64,000 nt of DNA from assembly GCF_051014685.1 (NCBI RefSeq), contig NW_027478722.1:124001-188000 (forward strand), in the 5' to 3' direction. Below, piece after piece: positions 13,208 to 25,772 of this stretch. Both the position numbers and the translations under genes were made by a program. Under the pieces are notes generated by a model that saw nothing but the letters and a program-made list of their open reading frames with translations, was not told where the DNA came from and did no database searches. Positions within the stretch are counted from its first letter, which is position 1; each line of letters opens with the position of its first letter. The stretch is from Ptiloglossa arizonensis (taxonomy: Eukaryota > Arthropoda > Insecta > Hymenoptera > Colletidae).

Positions 13208-13383
13208 GCCATTCTGGTTAAGCGTTTGGAGCAGCAGAATTGCGAAAAATTTTTTGCCCTCTCAACCATTCCTTGGCTCAAACTCACATATCTCGCGAAC
13301 GGATTGACCTAACACAAAAATTCCTGTTGCGTCTGAAAGTAGAAACTCGCCCGATTACAACGGTATGTGTATTTTTTCCCTAG
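13208..13383. repeat. 176-bp monomer (1-bp deletion), second copy
   Basis: This unit has the same CTCAAACTCAC deletion allele as its left neighbour, at 13,277, exactly 176 bp downstream. It ends with TTTTTTCCCTAG followed by C, giving the J-type CTAGCCC junction at 13,384. Confidence 0.9.
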
Positions 13384-13560
13384 CCCATTCTGGTTAAGCG
13401 TTTGGAGCAGCAGAATTGCGAAAAATTTGTTGTCTTCTCAACCATTTCTTAGCTTCAAACTCCCATATCTCGCGAGCGGATTGACCTAACCCAAAAATTC
13501 CTATTGCATCTGAAAGTAGAAACTCGCCCGATTACAACGGTATGTGTATTTTTTGCCAAG

Positions 13561-13736
13561 GCCATTCTGGTTAAGCGTTTGGAGCAGCAGAATTGCGAAA
13601 AATTTTTTGCCTTCTCAACCATTCCTTGGCTCAAACTCACATATCTCGCGAACGGATTGACATAACACAAAAATTCCTATTGCATCTGAAAGTAGAAACT
13701 CTCCCGATTACAACGGTATGTGTATTTTTTCCCTAG
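13561..13736. repeat. 176-bp monomer (1-bp deletion), third copy
   Basis: This is the third carrier of the deletion allele, at 13,630, one normal-length J unit (13,384-13,560) after the second. The order 176-176-177-176 together with the 529-bp duplication shows local copying of a two- to three-monomer patch. Confidence 0.9.
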
Positions 13737-16700
13737 GCCATTCTGGTTAAGCGTTTGGAGCAGCAGATGTGCGAAAAATTTGTTGTCTTCTCAACCATTT
13801 CTTAGCGTCAAACTCCCATATCTCGCGAACGGATTGACCTAACACAAAAATTCCTGTTGCATCTGAAAGTAGAAACTCGCCCGATTACAGCGGTATGTGT
13901 ATTTTTACCCTAGGCCATTCTGGTTAAGCGTTTGGAGCAGCAGAATTGCGAAAAATTTTTTGCCTTCTCAACCATTTCTTGGTTTCAAACTCCCATATCT
14001 CGCGAACGGATTGTCCTAACCCAAAAATTCCTGTTGCATCTGAAAGTAGAAACTCGCCCGATTACAACGGTATGTGTATTTTTTCCCTAGGCCATTCTGG
14101 TTAAGCGTTTGGAGCAGCAGAATTGCGAAAAATTTTTTGCCTTCTCAACCATTCCTTGGCTTCAAGCTCCCATATCTCGCGAACGGATAGACCTAACTCA
14201 AAAATTCCTGTTGCGTCTGAAAGTAGAAACTCGCCCGATTACAGCGGTATGTGTATTTTTGCCCTAGGCCATTCTGGTTAAGCGTTTGGAGCAGCAGAAT
14301 TGCGAAAAATTTTTTGCCTTCTCAACCATTTCTTGGCTTCAAACTCCCATATCTCGCGAACGGATTGACCTAACCCAAAAATTCCTGTTGCATCTGAAAG
14401 TAGAAACTCGCCCGATTACAACGGTACGTGTATTTTTTCCCTAGGCCATTCTGGTTAAGCGTTTGGAGCAGCAGAATTGCGAAAAATTTTTTGCCTTCTC
14501 AACCGTTCCTTGGCTTCAAACTCCCATATCTCGCGAACGGATTGACCTAACTCAAAAATTCCTGTTGCGTCTGAAAGTAGAAACTCGCCCGATTACCACG
14601 GTATGTGTATTTTTTCCCTAGGCCATTCTGGTTAAGCGTTTGGAGCAGCAGAATTGCGAAAAATTTTTTGCCTTCTCAACCATTTCTTGGCTTCAAACTC
14701 CCATATCTCGCGAACGGATTGACCTAACCCAAAAATTCCTATTGCATCTGAAAGTCGAAACTCGCCCGATTACAACGGTATGTGTATTTTTTCCCTAGGC
14801 CATTCTGGTTAAGCGTTTGGAGCAGCAGAAGTGCGAAAAATTTGTTGTCTTCTCAACCATTTCTTAGCATCAAACTTCCATATCTCGCGAACGGATTGAC
14901 CTAACCTAAAAATTCCTATTGCTTCTGAAAGTAGAATCTCGGCCGATTACAACGGTATGTGTATTTTTTCCCTAGGCCATTCTGGTTAAGCTTTTGGAGC
15001 AGCAGAAGTGCGAAAAATTTGTTGTCTTCTCAACCATTTCTTAGCTTCAAACTCCCATATCGCGCGAACGGATTGACCTAACCCAAAAATTCCTGTTGCA
15101 TCTGAAAGTAGAAACTCGCCCGACTACAACGGTATGTGCATTTTTTCCTTAGGCCATTCTGGTTAAGCGTTTGAAGCAGCAGAATTGCGAAAAATTTTTT
15201 GCCTTCTCAACCATTTCTTGGCTTCAAACTCCCATATCTCGCGAACGGATTGACCAAACCCAAAAATTCCTACTGCATCTGAAAGTAGAAACTCGCCCGA
15301 TTACAACGGTCTGTGTATTTCTTCCCTAGGCCATTCTGATTAAGCGTTTGGAGCAGCAGAATTGCGAAAAATTTTTTGCCTTCTCAACCATTTCTTGGCT
15401 TCAAACTCCCATATCTCGCGAACGGATTGACCTAACCCAAAAAGTCCTATTGCATCTGAAAGTAGAAACTCGCCCGATTACAACAGCATGTGTATTTTTT
15501 CCCTAGGCCATTCTAGTTAAGCGTTTGGAGCAGCAGAATTGCGAAAAATTTTTTGTCTTCTCAACCATTTCTTGGCTTCAAACTCCCATATCTCGCGAAC
15601 GGATGGACCTAACCCAAAAAGTCCTATTGCACCTGAAAGTAGAAACTCGCCCGATTACAACGGCATGTGTATTTCTTCCCTAGGCCATTCTGGTTAAGCG
15701 TTTGGAGCAGCAGAATTGCGAAAAATTTTTTGCCTTCTCAACCATTTCTTGGCTTCAAACTCCCATATCTCGCGAACGGATTGACCTAACCCAAAAAGTC
15801 CTATTGCATCTGAAAGTAGAAACTCGCCCGATTACAACAGCATGTGTATTTTTTCCCTAGGCCATTCTGGTTAAGCGTTTGGAGCAGCAGAATTGCGAAA
15901 AATTTTTTGCCTTCTCAACCATTTCTTGGCTTCAAACTTCCATATCTCGCGAACGGATTGACCTAACCCAGAAATTCCTATTGCATCCGAAAGTAGAAAC
16001 TCGCCCGATTACAACGGTATGTGTATTTTTTCCCTAGCCCACTCTGGTCAAGCGTTTGGAGAAGCAGAATTGCGAAAAATTTGTTTTCTTCTCAACCATT
16101 TCTTGTTTTCAAACTCCCATATCTCGCGAACGGATTGACCTAACCCAAAAATTCCTATTGCATCTGAAAGTCGAAACTCGCCCGATTACAACGGTATGTG
16201 TATTTTTTCCCTAGGCCATTCCGGTTAAGCGTTTGGAGCAGCAGAAGTGCGAAAAATTTGTTGTCTTCTCAACCATTTCTTAGCATCAAACTTCCATATC
16301 TCGCGAACGGATTGACCTTACCCAAAAATTCCTATTGCTGCTGAAAGTAGAAACTCGCCCGATTACAACGGTATGTGTATTTTTTCCCTAGGCCATTCTG
16401 GTTAAGCGTTTGGAGCAGAAGAAGTGCGAAAAATTTGTTGTCTTCTCAACCATTTCTTAGCATCAAACTTCCATATCTCGCGAACGGATTGACCTAACCC
16501 AAAAATTCCTGTTGCATCTGAAAGTAGATACTCGCCCGATTACAACGGTATGTGTATTTTTTCGCTAGGCCATTCTGGTTAAGCGTTTGGAGCAGCAGAA
16601 TTGCGAAAAATTTTTTGCCTTCTCAACCATTTCTTGGCTTCAAACTCCCATATCTCGCGAACGGATTGACCTAACCCAAAAATTCCTATTGCATCTGAAA

Positions 16701-18338
16701 GTCGAAACTCGCCCGATTACAACGGTATGTGTATTTTTTCCCTAGGCCATTCTGGTTAAGCGTTTGGAGCAGCAGAAGTGCGAAAAATTTGTTGTCTTCT
16801 CAACCATTTCTTAGCATCCAACTTCCATATCTCGCGAACGGATTGACCTAACCTAAAAATTCCTATTGCTTCTGAAAGTAGAATCTCGGCCGATTACAAC
16901 GGTATGTGTATTTTTTCCCTAGGCCATTCTGGTTAAGCTTTTGGAGCAGCAGAAGTGCGAAAAATTTGTTGTCTTCTCAACCATTTCTTAGCTTCAAACT
17001 CCCATATCGCGCGAACGGATTGACCTAACCCAAAAATTCCTGTTGCATCTGAAAGTAGAAACTCGCCCGACTACAACGGTATGTGTATTTTTTCCCTAGG
17101 CCATTCTGGTTAAGCGTTTGGAGCAGCAGAATTGCGAAAAATTTTTTGCCTTCTCAACCATTTCTTGGCTTCAAACTTCCATATCTCGCGAACGGATTGA
17201 CCTAACCTAAAAATTCCTATTGCTTCTGAAAGTAGAATCTCGGCCGATTACAACGGTATGTGTATTTTTTCCCTAGGCCATTCTGGTTAAGCGTTTGGAG
17301 CAGCAGAATTGCGAAAAATTTTTTGCCTTCTCAACCATTCCTTGGCTTCAAACTCCCATATCTCGCGAACGGATTGACCTAACCCAAAAAGTCCTATTGC
17401 ATCTGAAAGTAGAAACTCGCCCGATTACAACAGCATGTGTATTTTTTCCCTAGGCCATTCTGGTTAAGCGTTTGGAGCAGCAGAATTGCGAAAAATTTTT
17501 TGTCTTCTCAACCATTTCTTGGCTTCAAACTCCCATATCTCGCGAACGGATTGACCTAACCCAAAAATTCCTATTGCATCTGAAAGTCGAAACTCGCCCG
17601 ATTACAACGGTATGTGTATTTTCTCCCTAGGCCTTTCTGGTTAAACGTTTGGAGCAGCAGAATTGCGAAAAATTTTTTGCCTTCTCAACCATTTCTTGGC
17701 TTCAAACTTCCATATCTCGCGAACGGATGGACCTAACCCAAAAAGTCCTATTGCACCTGAAAGTAGAAACTCGCCCGATTACAACGGCATGTGTATTTTT
17801 TCCCTAGGCCATTCTAGTTAAGCGTTTGGAGCAGCAGAATTGCGAAAAATTTTTTGCCTTCTCAACCATTTCTTGGCTTCAAACTTCCATATCTCGCGGA
17901 CGGATTGACCTAACCCAGAAATTCCTATTGCATCTGAAAGTAGAAACTCGCCCGATTACAACGGTATATGTATTTTTTCCCTAGCCCACTCTGGTCAAGC
18001 GTTTGGAGAAGCAGAATTGCGAAAAATTTGTTTTCTTCTCAACCATTTCTTGTTTTCAAACTCCCATATCTCGCGAACGGATTGACCTAACCCAAAAATT
18101 CCTATTGCATCTGAAAGTCGAAACTCGCCCGATTACAACGGTATGTGTATTTTTTCCCTAGGCCATTCTGGTTAAGCGTTTGGAGCAGCAGAAGTGCGAA
18201 AAATTTGTTGTCTTCTCAACCATTTCTTAGCATCAAACTTCCATATCTCGCGAACGGATTGACCTTACCCGAAAATTCCTATTGCTGCTGAAAGTAGGAA
18301 CTCGCCCGATTACAACGGTATGTGTATTTTTTCCCTAG

Positions 18339-19931
18339 GCCATTCTGGTTAAGCGTTTGGAGCAGCAGAATTGCGAAAAATTTTTTGCCTTCTCAACCAT
18401 TTCTTGGCTTCAAACTTCCATATCTCGCGAACGGATTGACCTAACCTAAAAATTCCTATTGCTCCTGAAAGTAGAATCTCGGCCGATTACAACGGTATGT
18501 GTATTTTTTCCCTAGGCCAATCTGGTTAAGCTTTTGGAGCAGCAGAAGTGCGAAAAATTTGTTGTCTTCTCAACCATTTCTTGGCTTCAAACTCCCATAT
18601 CGCGCGAACGGATTGACCTAACCCAAAAATTCCTATTGCATCTGAAAGTAGAAACTCGCCCGATTACAACGGCATGTGTATTTTTTCCCTAGGCCATTCT
18701 GGTTAAGCGTTTGGAGCAGCAGAATTGCGAAAAATTTTTTGCCTTCTCAACCATTTCTTGGCTTCAAACTTCCATATCTCGCGAACGGATTGACCTAACC
18801 CAAAAATTCCTATTGCATCTGAAAGTAGAAACTCGCCCGATTACAACGGTATGTGTATTTTTTCCCTAGCCCACTCTGGTCAAGCGTTTGGAAAAGCAGA
18901 ATTGCGAAAAATTTGTTTTCTTCTCAACCATTTCTTGTTTTCAAACTCCCATACCTCGCGAAAGGCTTGACCTATCCCAAAAATTCCAATTGCATCTGAA
19001 AGTAGAATCTCGCCCGATTACAACGGTATGTGTATTTTTTTCCTAGGCCATTCTGGTTAAGCGTTTGGAGCAGCAGAATTGCGAAAAATTTTTTGCCTTC
19101 TCAACCATTTCTTGGCTTCAAACTTCCATATCTCGCGAACGGATTGACCTAACCCAAAAATTCCTATTGCATCTGAAAGTAGAAACTCGCCCGATTACAA
19201 CGGTATGTGTATTTTTTCCCTAGGCCATTCTGGTTAAGCGTTTGGAGCAGCAGAAGTGCGAAAAATTTTTTGCCTTCTCAACCATTTCTTGGCTTCAAAC
19301 TCCCATATCTCGCGAACGGATTGACCTAACCCAAAAATTCCTATTGCATCTGAAAGTCGAAACTCGCCCGATTACAACGGTATATGTATTTTTTCCCTAG
19401 GCCATTCTGGTTAAGCGTTTGGAGCAGCAGAAGTGCGAAAAATTTGTTGTCTTCTCAACCATTTCTTAGCATCAAACTTCCTTATCTCGCGAACGGATTG
19501 ACCTAACCCAAAAATTCCTGTTGCATCTGAAAGTAGATACTCGCCCGATTACAACGGTATGTGTATTTTTTCCCTAGGCCATTCTGGTTAAGCGTTTGAA
19601 GCAGCAGAATTGCGAAAAATTTTTTGCCTTCTCAACCATTTCTTGGCTTCAAACTCCCATATCTCGCGAACGGATTGACCTAACCCAATAATTCCTATTG
19701 CATCTGAAAGTCGAAACTCGCCCGATTACAACGGTATGTGTATTTTTTCCCTAGGCCATTCTGGTTAAGCGTTTGGAGCAGCAGAAGTGCGAAAAATTTG
19801 TTGTCTTCTCAACCATTTCTTAGCATCAAACTTCCATATCTCGCGAACGGATTGACCTAACCCAAAAATTCCTGTTGCATCTGAAAGTAGATACTCGCCC
19901 GATTACAACGGTATGTGTATTTTTTCCCTAG
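18339..19931. repeat. Nine monomers duplicated at +2,124 bp (copy 1)
   Basis: The order is P (with CTCCTGAAAG), a Q variant with TTGGCTTC and GGCATG, a consensus-like unit with AAACTTCC, H, and five further units ending in R-type monomers. It pairs with 20,463-22,055, twelve monomers downstream. The H markers at 18,870 and 20,994 fix the offset. Differences include GAAAAGCAG versus GAGAAGCAG in H. Confidence 0.75.
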
Positions 19932-20462
19932 GCCATTCTGGTTAAGCGTTTGGAGCAGCAGAATTGCGAAAAATTTTTTGCCTTCTCAACCATTTCTTGG
20001 CTTCAAACTCCCATATCTCGCGAACGGATTGACCTAACCCAATAATTCCTATTGCATCTGAAAGTCGAAACTCGCCCGATTAAAACGGTATGTGTATTTT
20101 TTCCCTAGGCCATTCTGGTTAAGCGTTTGGAGCAGCAGAAGTGCGAAAAATTTGTTGTCTTCTCAACCATTTCTTAGCATCAAACTTCCATATCTCGCGA
20201 ACGGATTGACCTAACCCAAAAATTCCTGTTGCATCTGAAAGTAGATACTCGCCCGATTACAACTGTATGTGTATTTTTTCCCTAGGCCATTCTGGTTAAG
20301 CGTTTGGAGCAGCAGAATTGCGAAAAATTTTTTGCCTTCTCAACCATTTCTTGGCTTCAAACTCCCATATCTCGCGAACGGATTGACCTAACCCAAAAAT
20401 TCCTATTGCTTCTGAAAGTCGAAACTCGCCCGATTATAACGGTATGTGTATTTTTTCCCTAG
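19401..20462. repeat. 354-bp dimer higher-order repeat, three copies
   Basis: An R unit (AAGTGCG, TTAGCATC, GTAGATACTC) alternates with a consensus-like unit carrying GTCGAAACTC. TTAGCATC falls at 19,466, 19,820 and 20,174, exactly 354 bp apart. The first two dimers share the private AACCCAATAATTCC change in the second monomer; the third lacks it and has GCTTCTG and ATTATAACGG. This is the shortest clear higher-order period in the window. Confidence 0.85.
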
Positions 20463-22055
20463 GCCATTCTGGTTAAGCGTTTGGAGCAGCAGAATTGCGA
20501 AAAATTTTTTGCCTTCTCAACCATTTCTTGGCTTCAAACTTCCATATCTCGCGAACGGATTGACCTAACCTAAAAATTCCTATTGCTCCTGAAAGTAGAA
20601 TCTCGGCCGATTACAACGGTATGTGTATTTTTTCCCTAGGCCATTCTGGTTAAGCTTTTGGAGCAGCAGAAGTGCGAAAAATTTGTTGTCTTCTCAACCA
20701 TTTCTTGGCTTCAAACTCCCATATCGCGCGAACGGATTGACCTAACCCAAAAATTCCTATTGCATCTGAAAGTAGAAACTCGCCCGATTACAACGGCATG
20801 TGTATTTTTTCCCTAGGCCATTCTGGTTAAGCGTTTGGAGCAGCAGAATTGCGAAAAATTTTTTGCCTTCTCAACCATTTCTTGGCTTCAAACTTCCATA
20901 TCTCGCGAACGGATTGACCTAACCCAAAAATTCCTATTGCATCTGAAAGTAGAAACTCGCCCGATTACAACGGTATGTGTATTTTTTCCCTAGCCCACTC
21001 TGGTCAAGCGTTTGGAGAAGCAGAATTGCGAAAAATTTGTTTTCTTCTCAACCATTTCTTGTTTTCAAACTCCCATACCTCGCGAAAGGATTGACCTATC
21101 CCAAAAATTCCTAATGCATCTGAAAGTAGAATCTCGCCCGATTACAACGGTATGTGTATTTTTTCCCTAGGCCTTTCTGGTTAAGCGTTTGGAGCAGCAG
21201 AATTGCGAAAAATTTTTTGCCTTCTCAACCATTTCTTGGCTTCAAACTCCCATATCTCGCGAACGGATTGACCTAACCCAAAAATTCCTATTGCATCTGA
21301 AAGTAGAAACTCGCCCGATTACAACGGTATGTGTATTTTTTCCCTAGGCCATTCTGGTTAAGCGTTTGGAGCAGCAGAAGTGCGAAAAATTTTTTGCCTT
21401 CTCAACCATTTCTTGGCTTCAAACTCCCATATCTCGCGAACGGATTGACCTAACCCAAAAATTCCTATTGCATCTGAAAGTCGAAACTCGCCCGATTACA
21501 AAGGTATGTGTATTTTTTCCCTAGGCCATTCTGGTTAAGCGTTTGGAGCAGCAGAAGTGCGATAAATTTGTTGTCTTCTCAACCATTTCTTAGCATCAAA
21601 CTTCCATATCTCGCGAACGGATTGACCTAACCCAAAAATTCCTGTTGCATCTGAAAGTAGATACTCGCCCGATTACAACGGTATGTGTATTTTTTCCCTA
21701 GGCCTTTCTGGTTAAGCGTTTGGAGCAGCAGAATTGCGAAAAATTTTTTGCCTTCTCAACCATTTCTTGGCTTCAAACTCCCATATCTCGCGAACGGAAT
21801 GACCTAACCCAATAATTCCTATTGCATCTGAAAGTCGAAACTCGCCCGATTACAACGGTATGTGTATTTTCTCCCTAGGCCATTCTGGTTAAGCGTTTGG
21901 AGCAGCAGAAGTGCGAAAAATTTGTTGTCTTCTCAACCATTTCTTAGCATCAAACTTCCGTATCTCGCGAACGGATTGACCTAACCCAAAAATTCCTGTT
22001 GCATCTGAAAGTAGATACTCGCCCGATTACAACGGTATGTGTATTTTTTCCCTAG
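20463..22055. repeat. Nine monomers duplicated at +2,124 bp (copy 2)
   Basis: This is the partner of 18,339-19,931. The three monomers between the copies (19,932-20,462) belong to the 354-bp dimer repeat, which suggests the dimer was amplified after or during this duplication. Confidence 0.75.
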
Positions 22056-25000
22056 GCCATTCTGGTTAAGCGTTTGGAGCAGCAGAATTGCGAAAAATTT
22101 TTTGCCTTCTCAACCATTTATTGGCTTCAAACTCCCATATCTCGCGAACGGATTGACCTAACCAAAAAATTCCTATTGCTTCTGGAAGTAGAAACTCGCC
22201 CGATTACAACGGTATGTGTATTTTTTCCCTAGGTCATTCTGGTTAAGCGTTTGGAGCAGCAGAATTGCGAAAAATTTTTTGCTTTCTCAACCATTTCTTG
22301 GCTTCAAACTTCCATATCTCGCGAACGGATTGACCTAACCTAAAAATTCCTATTGCTTCTGAAAGTAGAATCTCGGCCGATTACAACGGTATGTGTATTT
22401 TTTCCCTAGGCCATTCTGGTTAAGCTTTTGGAGCAGCAGAAGTGCGAAAAATTTGTTGTCTTCTCAACCATTTCTTAGCTTCAAACTCCCATATCGCGCG
22501 AACGGATTGACCTAACCCAAAAATTCCTGTTGCATCTGAAAGTAGAAACTCGCCCGACTACAACGGTATGTGTATTTTTTCCTTAGGCCATTCTGGTTAA
22601 GCGTTTGGAGCAGCAGAATTGCGAAAAATTTTTTGCCTTCTCAACCATTTCTTGGCTTCAAACTCCCATATCTCGCGAACGGATTGACCAAACCCAAAAA
22701 TTCCTACTGCATCTGAAAGTAGAAACTCGCCCGATTACAACGGTCTGTGTATTTTTTCCCTAGGCCATTCTGGTTAAGAGTTTGGAGCAGCAGAATTGCG
22801 AAAAATTTTTTGCCTTCTCAACCATTTCTTGGCTTCAAACTCCTATATCTCGCGAACGGATTTGCCTAACCCAAAAAGTCCTATTGCATCTGAAAGTAGA
22901 AACTCGCCCGATTACAACAGCATGTGTATTTTTTCCCTAGGCCATTCTGGTTAAGCGTTTGGAGCAGCAGAATTGCGAAAAATTTTTTGCCTTCTCAACC
23001 ATTTCTTGGCTTCAAACTCCCATATCTCGCGAACGGATTGACCTAACCCAAAAATTCCTATTGCATCTGAAATTCGAAACTCGCCCGATTACAACGGTAT
23101 GTGTATTTTTTCCCTAGGCCATTCTGGTTAAGCGTTTGGAGCAGCAGAATTGCGAAAAATTTTTTGCCTTCTCAACCATTTCTTGGCTTCAAACTCCCAT
23201 ATCTCGCGAACGGATTGACCTAACCCAAAAATTCCTATTGCATCTGAAAGTAGAAACTCGCCCGATTACAACGGTATGTGTATTTTTTCCCTAGGCCATT
23301 CTGGTTAAGCGTTTGGAGCAGCAGAAGTGCGAAAAATTTGTTGTCTTCTCAACCATTTCTTAGCATCAAACTTCCATATCTCGCGAACGGATTGACCTAA
23401 CCCAAAAATTCCTGTTGCATCTGAAAGTAGATACTCGCCCGATTACAACGGTATGTGTATTTTTTCCCTAGGCCATTCTGGTTAAGCGTTTGGAGCAGCA
23501 GAATTGCGAAAAATTTTTTGCCTTCTCAACCATTTATTGGCTTCAAACTCCCATATCTCGCGAACGGATTGACCTAACCCAAAAATTCCTATTGCTTCTG
23601 GAAGTAGAAACTCGCCCGATTACAACGGTATGTGTATTTTTTCCCTAGGTCATTCTGGTTAAGCGTTTGGAGCAGCAGAATTGCGAAAAATTTTTTGCCT
23701 TCTCAACCATTTCTTGGCTTCAAACTTCCATATCTCGCGAACGGATTGACCTAACCTAAAAATTCCTATTGCTTCTGAAAGTAGAATCTCGGCCGATTAC
23801 AACGGTATGTGTATTTTTTCCCTAGGCCATTCTGGTTAAGCTTTTGGAGCAGCAGAAGTGCGAAAAATTTGTTGTCTTCTCAACCATTTCTTAGCTTCAA
23901 ACTCCCATATCGCGCGAACGGATTGACCTAACCCAAAAATTCCTGTTGCATCTGAAAGTAGAAACTCGCCCGACTACAACGGTATGTGTATTTTTTCCTT
24001 AGGCCATTCTGGTTAAGCGTTTGGAGCAGCAGAATTGCGAAAAATTTTTTGCCTTCTCAACCATTTCTTGGCTTCAAACTCCTATATCTCGCGAACGGAT
24101 TTGCCTAACCCAAAAAGTCCTATTGCATCTGAAAGTAGAAACTCGCCCGATTACAACAGCATGTGTATTTTTTCCCTAGGCCATTCTGGTTAAGCGTTTG
24201 GAGCAGCAGAATTGCGAAAAATTTTTTGCCTTCTCAACCATTTCTTGGCTTCAAACTCCCATATCTCGCGAACGGATTGACCTAACCCAAAAATTCCTAT
24301 TGCATCTGAAAGTCGAAACTCGCCCGATTACAACGGTATGTGTATTTTTTCCCTAGGCCATACTGGTTAAGCGTCTGGAGCAGCAGAAGTGCGAAAAATT
24401 TGTTGTCTTCTCAACCATTTCTTAGAATCAAACTTCCATATCTCGCGAACGGATTGACCTAACCCAAAAATTCCTGTTGCATCTGAAAGTAGATACTCGC
24501 CCGATTACAACGGTATGTGTATTTTTTCCCTAGGCCATTCTGGTTAAGCGTTTGGAGCAGCAGAAGTGCGAAAAATTTGTTGTCTTCTCAACCATTTCTT
24601 AGCATCAAACTTCCATATCTCGCGAACGGATTGACCTAACCCAAAAATTCCTGTTGCATCTGAAAGTAGATACTCGCCCGATTACAACTGTATGTGTATT
24701 TTTTCCCTAGGCCATTCTGGTTAAGCGTTTGGAGCAGCAGAATTGCGAAAAATTTTTTGCCTTCTCAACCATTTATTGGCTTCAAACTCCCATATCTCGC
24801 GAACGGATTGACATAACCCAAAAATTCCTATTGCTTCTGAAAGTAGAAACTCGCCCGATTACAACGGTATGTGTATTTTTTCCCTAGGCCATTCTGGTTA
24901 AGCGTTTGGAGCAGCAGAATTGCGAAAAATTTTTTGCCTTCTCAACCATTTCTTGGCTTCAAACTTCCATACCTCGCGAACGGATTGACCTAACCTAAAA

Positions 25001-25772
25001 ATTCCTATTGCTTCTGAAAGTAGAATCTCGGCCGATTACAACGGTATGTGTATTTTTTCCCTAGGCCATTCTGGTTAAGCGTTTGGAGCAGCAGAATTGC
25101 GAAAAATTTTTTGCCTTCTCAACCATTTCTTGGCTTCAAACTCCCATATCTCGCGAACGGATTGACCTAACCCAAAAATTCCTATTGCATCTGAAAGTCG
25201 AAACTCGCCCGATTACAACGGTATGTGTATTTTTTCCCTAGACCATTCTGGTTAAGCGTTTGGAGCAGCAGAAGTGCGAAAAATTTGTTGTCTTCTCAAC
25301 CATTTCTTAGAATCAAACTTCCATATCTCGCGAACGGATTGACCTAACCCAAAAATTCCTGTTGCATCTGAAAGTAGATACTCGCCCGATTACAACGGTA
25401 TGTGTATTTTTTCCCTAGGCCATTCTGGTTAAGCGTTTGGAGCAGCAGAAGTGCGAAAAATTTGTTGTCTTCTCAACCATTTCTTAGCATCAAACTTCCA
25501 TATCTCGCGAACGGATTGACCTAACCCAAAAATTCCTGTTGCATCTGAAAGTAGATACTCGCCCGATTACAACTGTATGTGTATTTTTTCCCTAGGCCAT
25601 TCTGGTTAAGCGTTTGGAGCAGCAGAATTGCGAAAAATTTTTTGCCTTCTCAACCATTTATTGGCTTCAAACTCCCATATCTCGCGAACGGATTGACCTA
25701 ACCCAAAAATTCCTATTGCTTCTGAAAGTAGAAACTCGCCCGATTACAACAGTATGTGTATTTTTTCCCTAG

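Larger units (their letters stand above)
12855..14798. repeat. Block 2: transition zone with 176-bp monomers
   Basis: Block-1 types give way here to consensus-like units (GGATTGACC, CTGAAAGTAG) with scattered private changes and little higher-order order. The zone starts with the J-K pair: a junction CTAGCCCATTC, a unit with GAGCGG, then a junction TTTTTTGCCAAGG. A 529-bp duplication (three monomers minus 2 bp) relates 12,852-13,100 to 13,381-13,629. Open frames on both strands at 12,926-13,670 follow the -1 shifts and are not genes. Confidence 0.75.
14799..25772. repeat. Block 3: mosaic with 11-, 12- and 2-monomer periods
   Basis: New types dominate. P has AAACTTCC, ACCTAAAAATT, GCTTCTG and an EagI CGGCCG. 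Q has a HindIII AAGCTT (TTAAGCTTTTGG), AAGTGCG, ATATCGCGCG, CGACTAC and TTCCTTAG. R has TTAGCATC, AAACTTCC and GTAGATACTCG. H has TAGCCCACTCTGGTCAAGC and GAGAAGCAG. S has TTTGCC, AAAAAGTCC and ACAGCATG. P is often followed directly by Q. Segments around 14,622-15,152 and 15,684-16,391 pair with 16,569-17,099 and 17,631-18,338 at +1,947 (11 monomers). No gene or foreign insertion is seen. Confidence 0.8.

Noticed and set aside
12926..13670. Overlapping frames on both strands around the 176-bp monomers
   Set aside because: They arise from the -1 register shifts in the 13-kb cluster. The minus-strand frames at 12,926 and 13,455 are copies of each other through the 529-bp duplication. They are shadows of satellite sequence.
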